Source: Microbacterium rhizomatis | Lineage (GTDB): Bacteria > Actinomycetota > Actinomycetes > Actinomycetales > Microbacteriaceae | Assembly (NCBI RefSeq): GCF_008710745.1 | Contig: NZ_VYSA01000002.1 | Location: forward strand, 620,001-684,000 | Length of the DNA stretch: 64,000 nucleotides | Reading direction: 5' to 3' | Part shown: in pieces, positions 51,219 to 59,892 of the stretch | Layout: every line of letters starts with the position of its first letter | Numbering within the stretch: the first letter of the stretch is position 1 | The notes under the pieces: model-generated | Seen by the model: only the letters and a program-made list of their open reading frames with translations | What the model was told of the DNA's origin: nothing | Databases searched by the model: none | Made by a program: the position numbers and the translations under genes

Positions 51219-52301
51219 TCAGGCCAGACGCTCGTGCACGAGAGGAAGCACCTCGGTCGCCAGCAGCTCGAGCGAACGACGGTACGCCTCGGGGTCATCG
51301 GAGTAGTCGTAGACCGACGCGAGGAGTGTGCCGAACCCGCCCGTCTGCTCGTACAGGGCGACGATCCCGTTCGCGACGGTGTCGGGAGACCCGATGAGCC
51401 ACGTCTCGGCCAGCCGGTCGACCGTGACGGGCCCGGTCGCCGCGATGTCGGGCGCGAAATGCGGCAGCACGCCTCGCCGCTCGGCGTGCGGAAGGATCCA
51501 CTCCCGATACGTGCGGCCCATCGCGCCTCCGAGCGAACGCCGGCGAGCCTCCTCATCCGTGTCGGCGACGAACAGCGGATGCGACACACGCCAGATGTCG
51601 CGGTGCGCGGCACGACCGGCTTCCGCTGCCCCCTCGGCGTAGACGTCCCAGTGCGTCGCCGCGTACGACGGGCTGTGCACCACGGTCATCGGGATGAACC
51701 CCTGGGCACCCGCTCGGCGGAGACTCGAGGACGCGGGGCTGGCGCCGACCACGGCGATCTCGGGGTGGTCTCCGCGGAACGGACGAAGGTGTGGCCCGGC
51801 GAGGGTTTCGTCGTACGCCGGCGAGTCGACGCTCCAATGCTCACCCTCGAAGCGGTACGCCTCGCCGCGCGCCCATGCACGCCACAGGCCGAGGATGATC
51901 TCCTGCGCCTCGCGCGCCTTGCGGGCGTTCTCCTCCGGCCCGGTGCTGGCGAACAGCTGCTGATCACTCGCGTAGCTGCCCGCTCCGAAGGCAACCATGT
52001 AGCGGCCCTCGGCCACCTGGTCGAGCCACGCGATGCGGGCGGCGAGCGCGGCCGGGTGATGGTACGGAAGGAGATGGGCGGCCGGACCGAGGCGGATGCG
52101 GCTGGTCTGCGCGAGTGCGGTGGCGATCAGGAGGTCGGGGGCGGGCAGTGGCTCCCAGCCGAGCGTGTAGTGCTCGCCGATCCAGGCTTCGGTGAAGCCG
52201 AGTTCGTCAGCCCAGCGCAGCACCTGCAGATCCCACTCGTGGGCGACGCGGAGGGAATGCTCCGGCATCCGGAACGTGGCCGCGAACAGTCCGAACCGCA
52301 T
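51219..52301 (-). CDS. LLM-class flavin-dependent monooxygenase
   Basis: 360 residues from ATG 52301 behind AAGGGAT; the upstream ATG at 52361 lies in the previous gene. The luciferase-like barrel shows MRFGLFAATF, LGFTEAWIGEHY, RIRLGPAAHLLPYHHP, GRYMVAFGAGSYASDQQLF and LIGSPDTVANGIVALYEQ. It probably uses FMNH2 supplied by a separate reductase. It is the second LLM enzyme of the regulon, placed between an amidohydrolase and a bicupin, and differs from the RutA-like one. Confidence 0.87.
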   Translation of the reverse strand: MRFGLFAATFRMPEHSLRVAHEWDLQVLRWADELGFTEAWIGEHYTLGWEPLPAPDLLIATALAQTSRIRLGPAAHLLPYHHPAALAARIAWLDQVAEGRYMVAFGAGSYASDQQLFASTGPEENARKAREAQEIILGLWRAWARGEAYRFEGEHWSVDSPAYDETLAGPHLRPFRGDHPEIAVVGASPASSSLRRAGAQGFIPMTVVHSPSYAATHWDVYAEGAAEAGRAAHRDIWRVSHPLFVADTDEEARRRSLGGAMGRTYREWILPHAERRGVLPHFAPDIAATGPVTVDRLAETWLIGSPDTVANGIVALYEQTGGFGTLLASVYDYSDDPEAYRRSLELLATEVLPLVHERLA

Positions 52302-52314
52302 CCCGATGATCCCT

Positions 52315-53226
52315 TCAGACCAGCCGGAGGATGCGGGCGGCGTTATCGCCGAGGATCGCATCCCGCTCGCCGCGACCGAGACCGGGTAGCCCCTCGACGA
52401 CGTCGGCGGTCGCCCCGGGGCTGTACCAGGGGAAGTCGGAGCCCATCGTGATGCGCTCGACTCCGATCTCGCGGATGAGCCCCACGACCTGCTCGGCGGT
52501 GGGTCCCTTCGTCGCGCCGATCCACATCACGATCTCGGAAAGGTCGAAGAAGATGCCCCGCTGAGCTTCGGCCAGGGCGGTCACCGCCCGCCATGACGCC
52601 CCGCCGAGGTGGGCGAGGATCATCATGAGGCGGGGATGCGCGGCCGCGACCGCGGCGAACGCGGCCGGGTCCGACCACCCGTACCCCCGGAGGTCCGGCC
52701 CGCTGTGGAAGACGATGGGGGCGCGCGCATCGGCGCACGCCTCGTAGACGCCGATGAGCCCTGGGTCGTCGGGGTAGGTGCGGATCGCGATCGGGTGGAG
52801 CTTCAGCCCTCGCCCGCCCCAATCGCCGAACGCCTCCGCGAGGTGTGCTCCGGACTGCGCCGACGTCATCACGGCGGGATTGGCCGTCACGAACGGCAGC
52901 AGCTGCGGATGCGCCGCACCGACGTCGCACAGCCACCGGTTGTAGGCGACGAGCCCGTCGACATGATCGGGGTGGGCGGGCGGAACCGGCCAGTGCCTGG
53001 CCCCGCCCTCCGGGTGCGGCAGTGCGGGCAGCTCGTAGCTGCCCAGGAGCGCGGCGTAATCGACATCCGCGTCCGCGAGAGCCCGGAGGGCGTCGTCGAC
53101 GGTGCCCGCGACACCCGCGAAGACGACATCGTCCTTCTCGCCGTACTCCACGATGGGGTACGCCGTCAGATCGTGGAGGCCCTCCGCGGCATCCGCGTAC
53201 GCGTGCAGGTGCGTGTCGACGCGCAT
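52315..53226 (-). CDS. Amidohydrolase-2 family (TIM-barrel) hydrolase, intact metal site
   Basis: 303 residues, its ATG overlapping the RidA stop by one base. The metal ligands are complete: MRVDTHLHAY (HxH), GRGLKLHPIA, MMILAHLGGASW and ITMGSDFPWYSPG. Family members hydrolyse lactones, cyclic amides or decarboxylate. It contrasts with the paralogue at 41938, which lacks the HxH. Operon order RidA, amidohydrolase, LLM, bicupin suggests sequential steps on one substrate (inference). Confidence 0.87.
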   Translation of the reverse strand: MRVDTHLHAYADAAEGLHDLTAYPIVEYGEKDDVVFAGVAGTVDDALRALADADVDYAALLGSYELPALPHPEGGARHWPVPPAHPDHVDGLVAYNRWLCDVGAAHPQLLPFVTANPAVMTSAQSGAHLAEAFGDWGGRGLKLHPIAIRTYPDDPGLIGVYEACADARAPIVFHSGPDLRGYGWSDPAAFAAVAAAHPRLMMILAHLGGASWRAVTALAEAQRGIFFDLSEIVMWIGATKGPTAEQVVGLIREIGVERITMGSDFPWYSPGATADVVEGLPGLGRGERDAILGDNAARILRLV

Positions 53227-53741
53227 CAGGCGGCCGGCTCGACGAACGCGGAACGGGTCTGCACGACCGCCGTCATCTCGAACGAATTGCCGCCGGACAG
53301 CGTGTTCACGCCGAGGCCCATCGACGTCGAGCGCCCGATCCGGTCGCCGAACACCTCGACGAAGAGGTCGGCGGCACCGTTGGTGACGAGGTTCACGTCG
53401 GTGAACTCCGGGGTCACGACGACGCAGGTGAGGGTCTGCACGAAGCCGGTCACCTCGTCGAGCGAACCGAGCGCGTAGCGGATGAGTCCGAGCACGTTGA
53501 TGGCGGCGTAGCGTGCAGCCTGATAGCCCTCCTCCAGGGTGACCGTCGACCCGACCCGGCCGGGGAAGACCTTGTTGCCGGCGCGATCCTCCGGTGTGAT
53601 GCCGCTCAGGGTGAGCGTGCGGCCTTCTCGATGGAACGCCTTCATCGTGCCGTAGCGCTCCCCGTACGGGGGGTTCGCGTAATCGGGGATGACGAGACCG
53701 AGCTGCGCGGCGCGCTCCTCGGCGGTGGAGACGGTGTGCAC
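53226..53741 (-). CDS. RidA/YjgF-family protein (RidA-1)
   Basis: 171 residues, longer than canonical RidA (about 125). It shares with the protein at 53861 the N-terminal DYANPPYG(E/R)RYG and ITPEDRAGNKVFPG, then EEGYQAARYAAINVLGLIRYALGSLDEV and TNGAADLFVEVFGD. In this subfamily the canonical RidA Arg near the C-terminus is not evident. RutC in uracil breakdown is a RidA homologue acting after RutA, a parallel with the RutA-like gene here. First gene of the leftward operon under operator E. Confidence 0.88.
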   Translation of the reverse strand: MHTVSTAEERAAQLGLVIPDYANPPYGERYGTMKAFHREGRTLTLSGITPEDRAGNKVFPGRVGSTVTLEEGYQAARYAAINVLGLIRYALGSLDEVTGFVQTLTCVVVTPEFTDVNLVTNGAADLFVEVFGDRIGRSTSMGLGVNTLSGGNSFEMTAVVQTRSAFVEPAA

Positions 53742-53765
53742 AGCATCCTCCTGTGAGTCCTAGAA

Positions 53766-53795
53766 TGGATCCAGATTACACCATATCGGATACAT
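53766..53795. promoter_or_regulatory. Paired GGATCC operator E (RidA-1 operon / RidA-2-MFS)
   Basis: GGATCC at 53767-53772 and the variant GGATAC at 53788-53793, 21 bp apart, between two divergent RidA genes. Confidence 0.76.
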
Positions 53796-53800
53796 TAAGA

Positions 53801-53864
53801 GATCTGCCGATGAGGCGATCTGCCGATGAGGAGATCTGCCGATGAAGAGGAGACCTGACGATGA
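53801..53864 (+). repeat. Tandem repeats in the RidA-2 leader that copy the start region
   Basis: Three exact copies of GATCTGCCGATGA (starting 53801, 53817 and 53833, 16-bp period) and a fourth variant, GACCTGACGATGA (53852), that contains the real ATG. Each unit includes an ATG and copies 3 and 4 are preceded by GAGGAG, so ribosome-site/start modules are repeated. The ATG at 53842 opens a nine-codon ORF overlapping the RidA-2 start. Confidence 0.8.
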
Positions 53865-54364
53865 CCGGTAGCGCAGAAGCACGCGTGCGGGAGCTCGCTC
53901 TCGACCTTCCCGACTACGCGAACCCGCCGTACGGGCGGCGGTACGGACGCATCAAGCCGTTCCACCGCATCGGCAACCTGCTCGAGCTGAGCGGCCTGAC
54001 CCCCGAGAACCGCGCCGGCGATCGCCTGCACCCCGGACTGGTCGGGCGCGACGTCACGGTCGAGGAGGGCTATGCGGCTGCGCGCCTGACGGCCATCCAC
54101 ACCCTCGGCATGATCCGCTACGCGCTCGGTTCGCTCGACGAGGTGGTCAGCCTCTCCCGCGCGCTCTGCTTCGTCGCGTGCCCTCCCGGCTTCGAAGACC
54201 TGCACGGAGTGTCCAACGGCGCCAGCGATCTCTTCAACGACGTCTTCGGCGAAGAGATCGGCACGATCGGTCGCGCATCGATCGGAGCGACCGCGCTCTC
54301 GCGCAACAACTGCTTCGAGCTGTGGCTGAGCCTGGAGTGCGCGCCCCTGCGTGAGGGCGAGTGA
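53861..54364 (+). CDS. RidA/YjgF-family protein (RidA-2)
   Basis: 167 residues, GAGGAG ribosome site. It is a paralogue of RidA-1 (LPDYANPPYGRRYG, LSGLTPENRAGDRLHPG, VEEGYAAARLTAIHTLGMIRYALGSLDEV, SNGASDLFNDVFG, SRNNCFELWLSLECA). RidA proteins deaminate reactive enamine/imine or hydrolyse aminoacrylate-like intermediates. Two diverged copies facing each other across one operator suggest two related steps or a heteromeric trimer (inference). Its stop overlaps the MFS start (GTGA). Confidence 0.88.
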   Translation: MTGSAEARVRELALDLPDYANPPYGRRYGRIKPFHRIGNLLELSGLTPENRAGDRLHPGLVGRDVTVEEGYAAARLTAIHTLGMIRYALGSLDEVVSLSRALCFVACPPGFEDLHGVSNGASDLFNDVFGEEIGTIGRASIGATALSRNNCFELWLSLECAPLREGE

Positions 54365-55608
54365 CACCGAACGACATGGTGCCGCGCGACATCACGCGCA
54401 CCCTCCCGTTCTGGCTGATCTTCGCCGCCTCGGCGCTGGGTGCGATGACGAATGCGGCGAGCACGCCGATCATCCCCCTGTACGTCGCCGAGATCCTGGG
54501 CGGTGGCGTCACCCTGTCCGGAGTGGTGATCTCGCTGGCTGCCCTCGCGTCGATCGCGGCGATGCCGATCGCCGGCTCGTACGCCGACCGCAAGGGCTAT
54601 CGCCGGATCGCGCTGATCGGCGGCGGGATGGCGATCGTCGCGCTGGTGCTCCTGGCCGTCGTGCCGACCCTGTGGAGCGCCGTCACCAGTCGCCTTCTCT
54701 TCGGCCTCGGCAATTCCGCCGCCATGACGCTCGTCATGGCCTGGCTCGTCGCGATCGCCCCGCCCCGGCAGCGCGGCAAGGCCCTCAGCATCTACGGCCT
54801 GAGCGTATGGCTGGGCGTCGCGGCCGGCCCGCAGCTCGGCAGCGCCGTGAATCAGTCGTTCGGTCCGCTCGCGGTCTTCGGGGTGTGCGCCGTGCTCGAG
54901 CTCATCACGTTCATCCTCATCGCATCCCTCCCCTCACCGATCGGATCAGCCGCGGCGCGCGCACCACGCGGAGAGCGGCCTCGGCTGACCGGTCGTGCGC
55001 TGATGGCGGCTTTCGGCGCAGTGTGGGTGCCGGGTGTCGCCGCAGCGGCGGCGTGGTGCGGCGAAGGTCTCATGCTCGGATTCCTCATCGTGCACCTCAC
55101 CGGGCGCGGCGTGCCGGAGTACGGCGTCTTCGGCGCCGCCTCGGTCTTCGCCGTCTTCGCCGTCAGCGTGATCGCCGCCCGCCTGGTACTGGCGGGAATG
55201 CCCGACCGCATCGGGCCGCTCCGGTCGACCGGGATCTCGCTGACGAGCCTGTCGGCGGGGATGGCGACGCTCGCCCTCGCCGGAGACTTCTGGGTCGCCG
55301 CCGTCGGCGCGGTACTGATCGGCATCGGGTTCTCGCCGCTCTACCCGTCGCTCACGATGCTCGCCACGCGCGGGCTGCACGACGATAACCGCGCCCTGGG
55401 CCTCGGGCTGTTCTCCAGCTTCACGAGCGTCGGCTACGCCGGCGGGGCCCTCATCGGCGGAGTCGTGATCGCGATGTTCTCGTCCATGTGGGCGTTCCTG
55501 CTCGTCGCGGGACTCCAGCTGGTCGCCCTCGCCGTGGTGACGATCTTCACGCACGACGATCACCCGCGCTCGGGTCGCGGGGACGAACCGCGAGACCCCG
55601 CCGCCTGA
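54361..55608 (+). CDS. MFS transporter
   Basis: 415 residues, GTG start coupled to RidA-2. About twelve hydrophobic segments; the loop 2-3 motif reads GSYADRKGYRRIALIGGG (residues about 75-92), the major-facilitator signature. It could import the growth substrate or export an intermediate. Being in the same regulon as an ABC importer suggests either two uptake routes or efflux of a by-product (inference). It ends in a terminator palindrome. Confidence 0.87.
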   Translation: MTPNDMVPRDITRTLPFWLIFAASALGAMTNAASTPIIPLYVAEILGGGVTLSGVVISLAALASIAAMPIAGSYADRKGYRRIALIGGGMAIVALVLLAVVPTLWSAVTSRLLFGLGNSAAMTLVMAWLVAIAPPRQRGKALSIYGLSVWLGVAAGPQLGSAVNQSFGPLAVFGVCAVLELITFILIASLPSPIGSAAARAPRGERPRLTGRALMAAFGAVWVPGVAAAAAWCGEGLMLGFLIVHLTGRGVPEYGVFGAASVFAVFAVSVIAARLVLAGMPDRIGPLRSTGISLTSLSAGMATLALAGDFWVAAVGAVLIGIGFSPLYPSLTMLATRGLHDDNRALGLGLFSSFTSVGYAGGALIGGVVIAMFSSMWAFLLVAGLQLVALAVVTIFTHDDHPRSGRGDEPRDPAA

Positions 55609-55624
55609 GCTCAGGCGACGGGGT
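55595..55624. terminator. Terminator palindrome between convergent MFS and ABC genes
   Basis: ACCCCGCCGCCTGAG is followed directly by its near-perfect reverse complement (one mismatch), overlapping the MFS stop codon. Likely bidirectional. Confidence 0.6.
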
Positions 55625-55666
55625 TTCGGTGCTCGCGGGCCGCCCGGTGCGAGCGGCCGCGGGGCC

Positions 55667-56731
55667 TCAGGCGGCCAGAGCCTCTTCGGCGACGGTCTGG
55701 TCGGCGCACGCGATGATGTGCACGCGGCCCGGGTTGCTGCACGCGACCCGGGTGGATGCGCCGACGACGAGTGCCGACACATCGGCCGCAGGGGGAAGCG
55801 AGCAGACGACGCGTCGACCGGCGTCGGTCATCAGCTCGAGACGGAACCGGCTTCCCTGGAAGCTGAGCAGGCGCACGGTGCCCTCGATCGACCACGCGGG
55901 GGTGGTTGCACCGGCGGCGATGACCTCGAGGTCCTCCGGGCGGATCACCGCGACGCCGTCGCCTCGCATCCCGGGCTGCATGTCGACGATCGAGCCCGCG
56001 ACCGTCGGCAGCAGGTTGGCCTCGCCGAGGAACCCCGCGATGTACTCGTCCGCGGGCCGGCGATAGAGCGCTTCCGGCGTATCGACCTGCACGATGAATC
56101 CGTCGCGCATGATGGCGACCCGGTCCGACATCGTCAGCGCCTCGGTCTGGTCGTGGGTGACCGACACCGTGGTGATGCCGACCTTGCGCTGGATGCGGGT
56201 GATCTCGACCTGCATCTGCTCGCGCAGCTGCTTGTCGAGCGCGGCCATCGGCTCGTCGAGGAGCAGGATGCCGGGGTTCGCGGCCAGTGCGCGGGCGAGA
56301 GCGACGCGCTGGCGCTGGCCGCCGGACAGCGACGCCGGGGACCGATCGGCCATGCCGGGCAGCTGCACGAGCGCGAGCATCTCGTCGGCGACGGCCCGCT
56401 GCTGCTTCGACGGCTTGCGTGCCGCACGCAGGGGGAAGGCGACGTTCTCGCCGATCGTCAGATGCGGGAACAGGGCGTACGACTGGAAGACCACGCCCAC
56501 GTTCCTCTTCTGCGGCGGCCGCTTCTCGACGTTCACGCCGTCGAACAGCACCTCGCCCGAGTCGACCGCCTGAAGACCCGCGATGACATTGAGGAGAGTC
56601 GACTTGCCGCTGCCGCTCGCGCCGAGGAGCGTCACGAACTCTCCGGGCCGCACATCGAGCGCGACCCCCTTGAGCACGTGGTTGTGTCCGAGCGTGACGT
56701 GGATATCGGAGACCGAGAGGGCGATGGTCAT
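55667..56731 (-). CDS. ABC transporter ATP-binding protein (PotA/spermidine-putrescine type)
   Basis: 354 residues from ATG 56731, four-base overlap with the permease stop. Walker A LLGASGSGKST (about 35-45), Q-loop FQSYALFPHLT, signature SLSGGQRQRVALARALA, Walker B ILLLDEPMAALD and switch VTHDQ are all intact. The C-terminal TOBE-like region includes VIRPEDLEV. It powers uptake with the two permeases upstream and one of the binding proteins at 58657, 62181 or 63456. The 634-residue frame is an over-extension. Confidence 0.92.
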   Translation of the reverse strand: MTIALSVSDIHVTLGHNHVLKGVALDVRPGEFVTLLGASGSGKSTLLNVIAGLQAVDSGEVLFDGVNVEKRPPQKRNVGVVFQSYALFPHLTIGENVAFPLRAARKPSKQQRAVADEMLALVQLPGMADRSPASLSGGQRQRVALARALAANPGILLLDEPMAALDKQLREQMQVEITRIQRKVGITTVSVTHDQTEALTMSDRVAIMRDGFIVQVDTPEALYRRPADEYIAGFLGEANLLPTVAGSIVDMQPGMRGDGVAVIRPEDLEVIAAGATTPAWSIEGTVRLLSFQGSRFRLELMTDAGRRVVCSLPPAADVSALVVGASTRVACSNPGRVHIIACADQTVAEEALAA

Positions 56732-57600
56732 TCCGTTACTCCTTCCAGGGCGGTGGGGCGTGACACGGCGGCGTCGATACGGCGCTGCGTGCGACGACGA
56801 CGGATCAGATTCGAGATCGGGAGGATCGTGAGGACGACGATCGCGAGGATCGAGACCAGGGTGGATGCGGCGGTGAGCTCGGGTGAGAAGGCCTCCTGCG
56901 AGGCGTTCAGCATCCGCAACGGCAGCGTCTGCATCCCCGGTGGCATCAGGAACACCGCGAGCACCACCTCGTCGAAGACGACGATGAAGGCGAAGAGTGC
57001 ACCGGAGAAGATGTACGGGAGCACGGCCGGCAACTCGATCGTGCGCAGGATGAGCGGCCAGCGCGCTCCCATCGTGCTCGCCGCGGGGCGCAGCGCCGGA
57101 TCGATCCTGGCCACGCCTCCGGAAGCGATCACGAACACGTAGGGCAGGGCGATGAGCGACTGGCCGATGATCAGCGTGACGAGAGTTCCGCGCAGGAATC
57201 CGAGATCCATGTTGACCCCGTACAGGCCGACCGCGTAGGCGATGGGCGGGAGCGCGATCGGCACGATGAAGAGCGTGCGGATCCAGCGGGCGGCCACCCT
57301 GCTGCGCACGCGGGTCAGGCCGAGCGCTCCGGCGACCCCGAGGACGGTGGCGATCAGCGTGGAGATGGTGCTCGTCCACAGCGACAGCCAGAACGAGCCC
57401 ATCCACCGGCGGTCCGAGAGGACCTCGCCGTACCACTGCAGCGAGAATCCCTCCGGCGGGAACTGGATGAAGCTCCCGGACGTCCATGACGTCGACACGA
57501 GGATCAGGAACGGCACGATCAGCAACAGGCTCGCGAGAGCCGCGATGACCATGACGGGCAGGCGGTACCAACCGAGGGAACGGGCGATCGTGGAGCTCAC
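56728..57600 (-). CDS. ABC transporter permease (PotC-like)
   Basis: 290 residues, six predicted membrane segments, with the EAA loop RPAASTMGARWPLILRTIELPAVLP at about 180-204. The start follows the previous permease by four bases. It belongs to the polyamine/iron/thiamine-type permease family; substrate not predictable. Confidence 0.9.
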   Translation of the reverse strand: MSSTIARSLGWYRLPVMVIAALASLLLIVPFLILVSTSWTSGSFIQFPPEGFSLQWYGEVLSDRRWMGSFWLSLWTSTISTLIATVLGVAGALGLTRVRSRVAARWIRTLFIVPIALPPIAYAVGLYGVNMDLGFLRGTLVTLIIGQSLIALPYVFVIASGGVARIDPALRPAASTMGARWPLILRTIELPAVLPYIFSGALFAFIVVFDEVVLAVFLMPPGMQTLPLRMLNASQEAFSPELTAASTLVSILAIVVLTILPISNLIRRRRTQRRIDAAVSRPTALEGVTE

Positions 57601-57604
57601 CGGG

Positions 57605-58483
57605 TCAACCCCACTTCTCGCTGACTTTGAACAGGCGGTCGGCGACCAGGTAGATCAGCATCGTTCCGCCCACGAGCAGGATGCTCATGGCCGCACCCAG
57701 CTCGGGACGGTTGGCCTGATTCATCTGCGCGTTGATGACACCCGAGACCGTCATGTTGCCGGGGCCGCCCAGCAGCAGCGGGGTCACATAGAACCCGAGC
57801 GACATCACGAACACGAGGACCCCACCCGAGATCACGGACGGCACGATGTGCGGCCAGGTGACGGTGCGGAAAGTGAGCAGGGGCCCGGCACCGAAGATCG
57901 TGGCCGCGTTCAGCTGCTCTTTGTCGATCGACTGCATCGCGGTCATGACCGGCAGCACGGCGAACGGCAGCATGACGGCGATCATCGCGGGATACATCCC
58001 GAGCGTGGTCTGGTAGAGCTCGACCGGCTCGTTGCTCAGACCGACCGTCGAGAGGAACCAGTGGATGGCGCCCTTGGGCAGCTCCAGGAGCATCCATCCG
58101 AAAGAGCGCACCATGATCGAGGTCCAGAGCGAAAGGAGCAGCGCGGCGATCAGCGTCACCCGCAGCCATGCCGGAGAGGCCACGATCGCCAGAGCGTACG
58201 CGGAGCCGAGCACCATCGTGATCAGCATGACGATCACGGCGAGCACGAGCGTCCGGATGAGAGACGACACGAACGCCGGAACGCTCCAGATCTGCACGTA
58301 GGAGCCCGCTCCCTCCTCGAGGGACTGCATCACCAGCGCGATCAACGGCAGCCCGAGGGCGAGGGCGAAGAAGATCAAGGGCGGCCACAGCAACCATCGC
58401 TGTTCACCTCGACTGATGCCCACAGGGCGGGATGCCGCAGCCGCACGTCGGGTGCGCGGCAGTGCCATGGATGTGCTGGTCAC
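57605..58483 (-). CDS. ABC transporter permease (PotB-like)
   Basis: 292 residues. I use GTG 58483 because GGAG lies nine bases upstream; the TTG at 58498 is less likely. Six membrane segments, EAA loop NAATIFGAGPLLTFRTVTWPHIVPS. First gene of the permease-permease-ATPase operon behind operator F. No binding-protein gene is inside this operon; the nearest lies directly upstream as its own unit. Confidence 0.9.
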   Translation of the reverse strand: MTSTSMALPRTRRAAAASRPVGISRGEQRWLLWPPLIFFALALGLPLIALVMQSLEEGAGSYVQIWSVPAFVSSLIRTLVLAVIVMLITMVLGSAYALAIVASPAWLRVTLIAALLLSLWTSIMVRSFGWMLLELPKGAIHWFLSTVGLSNEPVELYQTTLGMYPAMIAVMLPFAVLPVMTAMQSIDKEQLNAATIFGAGPLLTFRTVTWPHIVPSVISGGVLVFVMSLGFYVTPLLLGGPGNMTVSGVINAQMNQANRPELGAAMSILLVGGTMLIYLVADRLFKVSEKWG

Positions 58484-58541
58484 TCCGACATGCTCCAAGA
58501 TCGACGTTTCATGGACGTTACTCGCTCCGGTTGGTCTGCTG

Positions 58542-58570
58542 TGGATCCAATATAGGTAACTCTGGATCCG
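58542..58570. promoter_or_regulatory. Paired GGATCC operator F (ABC permease operon)
   Basis: GGATCC at 58543-58548 and 58564-58569, 21 bp apart, between the binding-protein stop and the first permease gene, about 60 bases from its start. Confidence 0.8.
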
Positions 58571-58656
58571 AATGCATCACCAATGTGTTTCGGCCGTGTT
58601 ACAGCACGGCCGAGCGACCGGAGGTCCGGTCGCCGCGCGCCGTCTGTCGGCATGGG

Positions 58657-59742
58657 TCAACCGGCGAGCCATGTCGTGTAGGCGGCGATCGAATCGTCGT
58701 ACGCCGCGGCCCTTCCGGCCGCATCCGCCTCCACGATCCCGGTGTGACTCGGCGCGTTCGGAAGCCGCTCGATGACGTCCGCATCCAGGAACTCGAATGC
58801 CGCCGAGGAGCCGGGGCCGTAGTTCGTGCGCTCCGAGAACGCCGCCTGGCGCTCGGGGTCCGAGAGGAACTCGGCGAGCGCGAAGGCGTTGTCGGCGTTC
58901 GGCGCCGCGGACGCGACAACGAAGAGGTTGGCCTCGACGAACGCCTCATCCCAGACCACCGTCATGTCGATCCCCTCGTTCGCGAGCCCTGCGAACAGTC
59001 CGTTCGGGCCGAAGGCGAGGGCGACGCTGCCGGACGAGAGCAGCTGCTGGACCTGGGGGTACTCCGTGTAGAAGGTGAGGTAGGGCCGCAGCTCGTCGAG
59101 CTTGGCGAGCGCCCTGTCGAAGTCGAGCGGGTAGAGGTCCTCCGGTGCGACGCCGTCCGCCAGCAGCGCGGCCTCGAACATATAGTCGTGGTACTCGCCC
59201 GGCACCGCGCGCATTCCGGGGAATGCCTCGACGTTCCAGAAGTCGGCCCAGTTCTTCGGCCCGCCGCCCGGGAACGTGTCGGTCACATACGCCTGGGCGT
59301 AGCCGATCATCATCCCGCCGAACGCGTAATCCTGCACGCTCTCGGGAAGCATGTCGGCACGCGGCACATCGGCGGGCAGTTTCAGGAGATTGTCCTTGTA
59401 CAGCTCGACCTCGGCCAGGCCGGTCATCTGCGCGTCGTAGTCGCCTGCGCCGCCGTCGAACATCTCGTACTGCACCGCACCCGCGATCGTCGTCGAGACG
59501 ACCTCGATGCCCGTTGCCGCCGCGAAATCGTCGAAGAAGACCGCGTTGAAGCTCTCGTTCGTCGACCCGCCGTAGTCGGCCCACACCACGGTGCCGCCGG
59601 CCTCGGAAGCGGCGTCGCCGGCGGGCGCGCCCGAGGCGCAGGCGGTGAGGACGAGACCGGCGCCGACGAGGGCGGCGAGGACTGATCCGCGCAGGGATGC
59701 GGATCCGCGACGAGGAAGCGAACGGCGAAGGGAGCGTGTCAT
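58657..59742 (-). CDS. ABC transporter substrate-binding lipoprotein (SBP1, PotD-like)
   Basis: 361 residues, GGAAAGG ribosome site. The lipobox LVLTAC (Cys about 35) marks a lipoprotein; the mature part has VVWADYGGSTNESFNAVFFDDF, GIEVVSTTIAG, LYPLDFDRALAKLD and ends AYTTWLAG. It is a diverged paralogue of SBP2 and SBP3. It captures the ligand for the ABC importer encoded just downstream. Expressed from operator G, shared with the M24 gene. Confidence 0.9.
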   Translation of the reverse strand: MTRSLRRSLPRRGSASLRGSVLAALVGAGLVLTACASGAPAGDAASEAGGTVVWADYGGSTNESFNAVFFDDFAAATGIEVVSTTIAGAVQYEMFDGGAGDYDAQMTGLAEVELYKDNLLKLPADVPRADMLPESVQDYAFGGMMIGYAQAYVTDTFPGGGPKNWADFWNVEAFPGMRAVPGEYHDYMFEAALLADGVAPEDLYPLDFDRALAKLDELRPYLTFYTEYPQVQQLLSSGSVALAFGPNGLFAGLANEGIDMTVVWDEAFVEANLFVVASAAPNADNAFALAEFLSDPERQAAFSERTNYGPGSSAAFEFLDADVIERLPNAPSHTGIVEADAAGRAAAYDDSIAAYTTWLAG

Positions 59743-59807
59743 GGTGGGCCTTTCCGGGCTGCGGTGGTGCGGGGAAGGTCGAGCTCACGGGATCGTGCGT
59801 CGGCTAC

Positions 59808-59837
59808 AGTATCCGTAACTGACAATTCTGGATCCAA
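59808..59837. promoter_or_regulatory. Paired GGATCC operator G (SBP1 / M24)
   Basis: The variant GTATCC at 59809-59814 and GGATCC at 59830-59835, 21 bp apart, between divergent SBP1 and the M24 hydrolase. Confidence 0.76.
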
Positions 59838-59892
59838 TATGGCACAGATGTTGTCCAATGTGCAGACCCTTCTTCACCTGCAGGGAGCCTGA

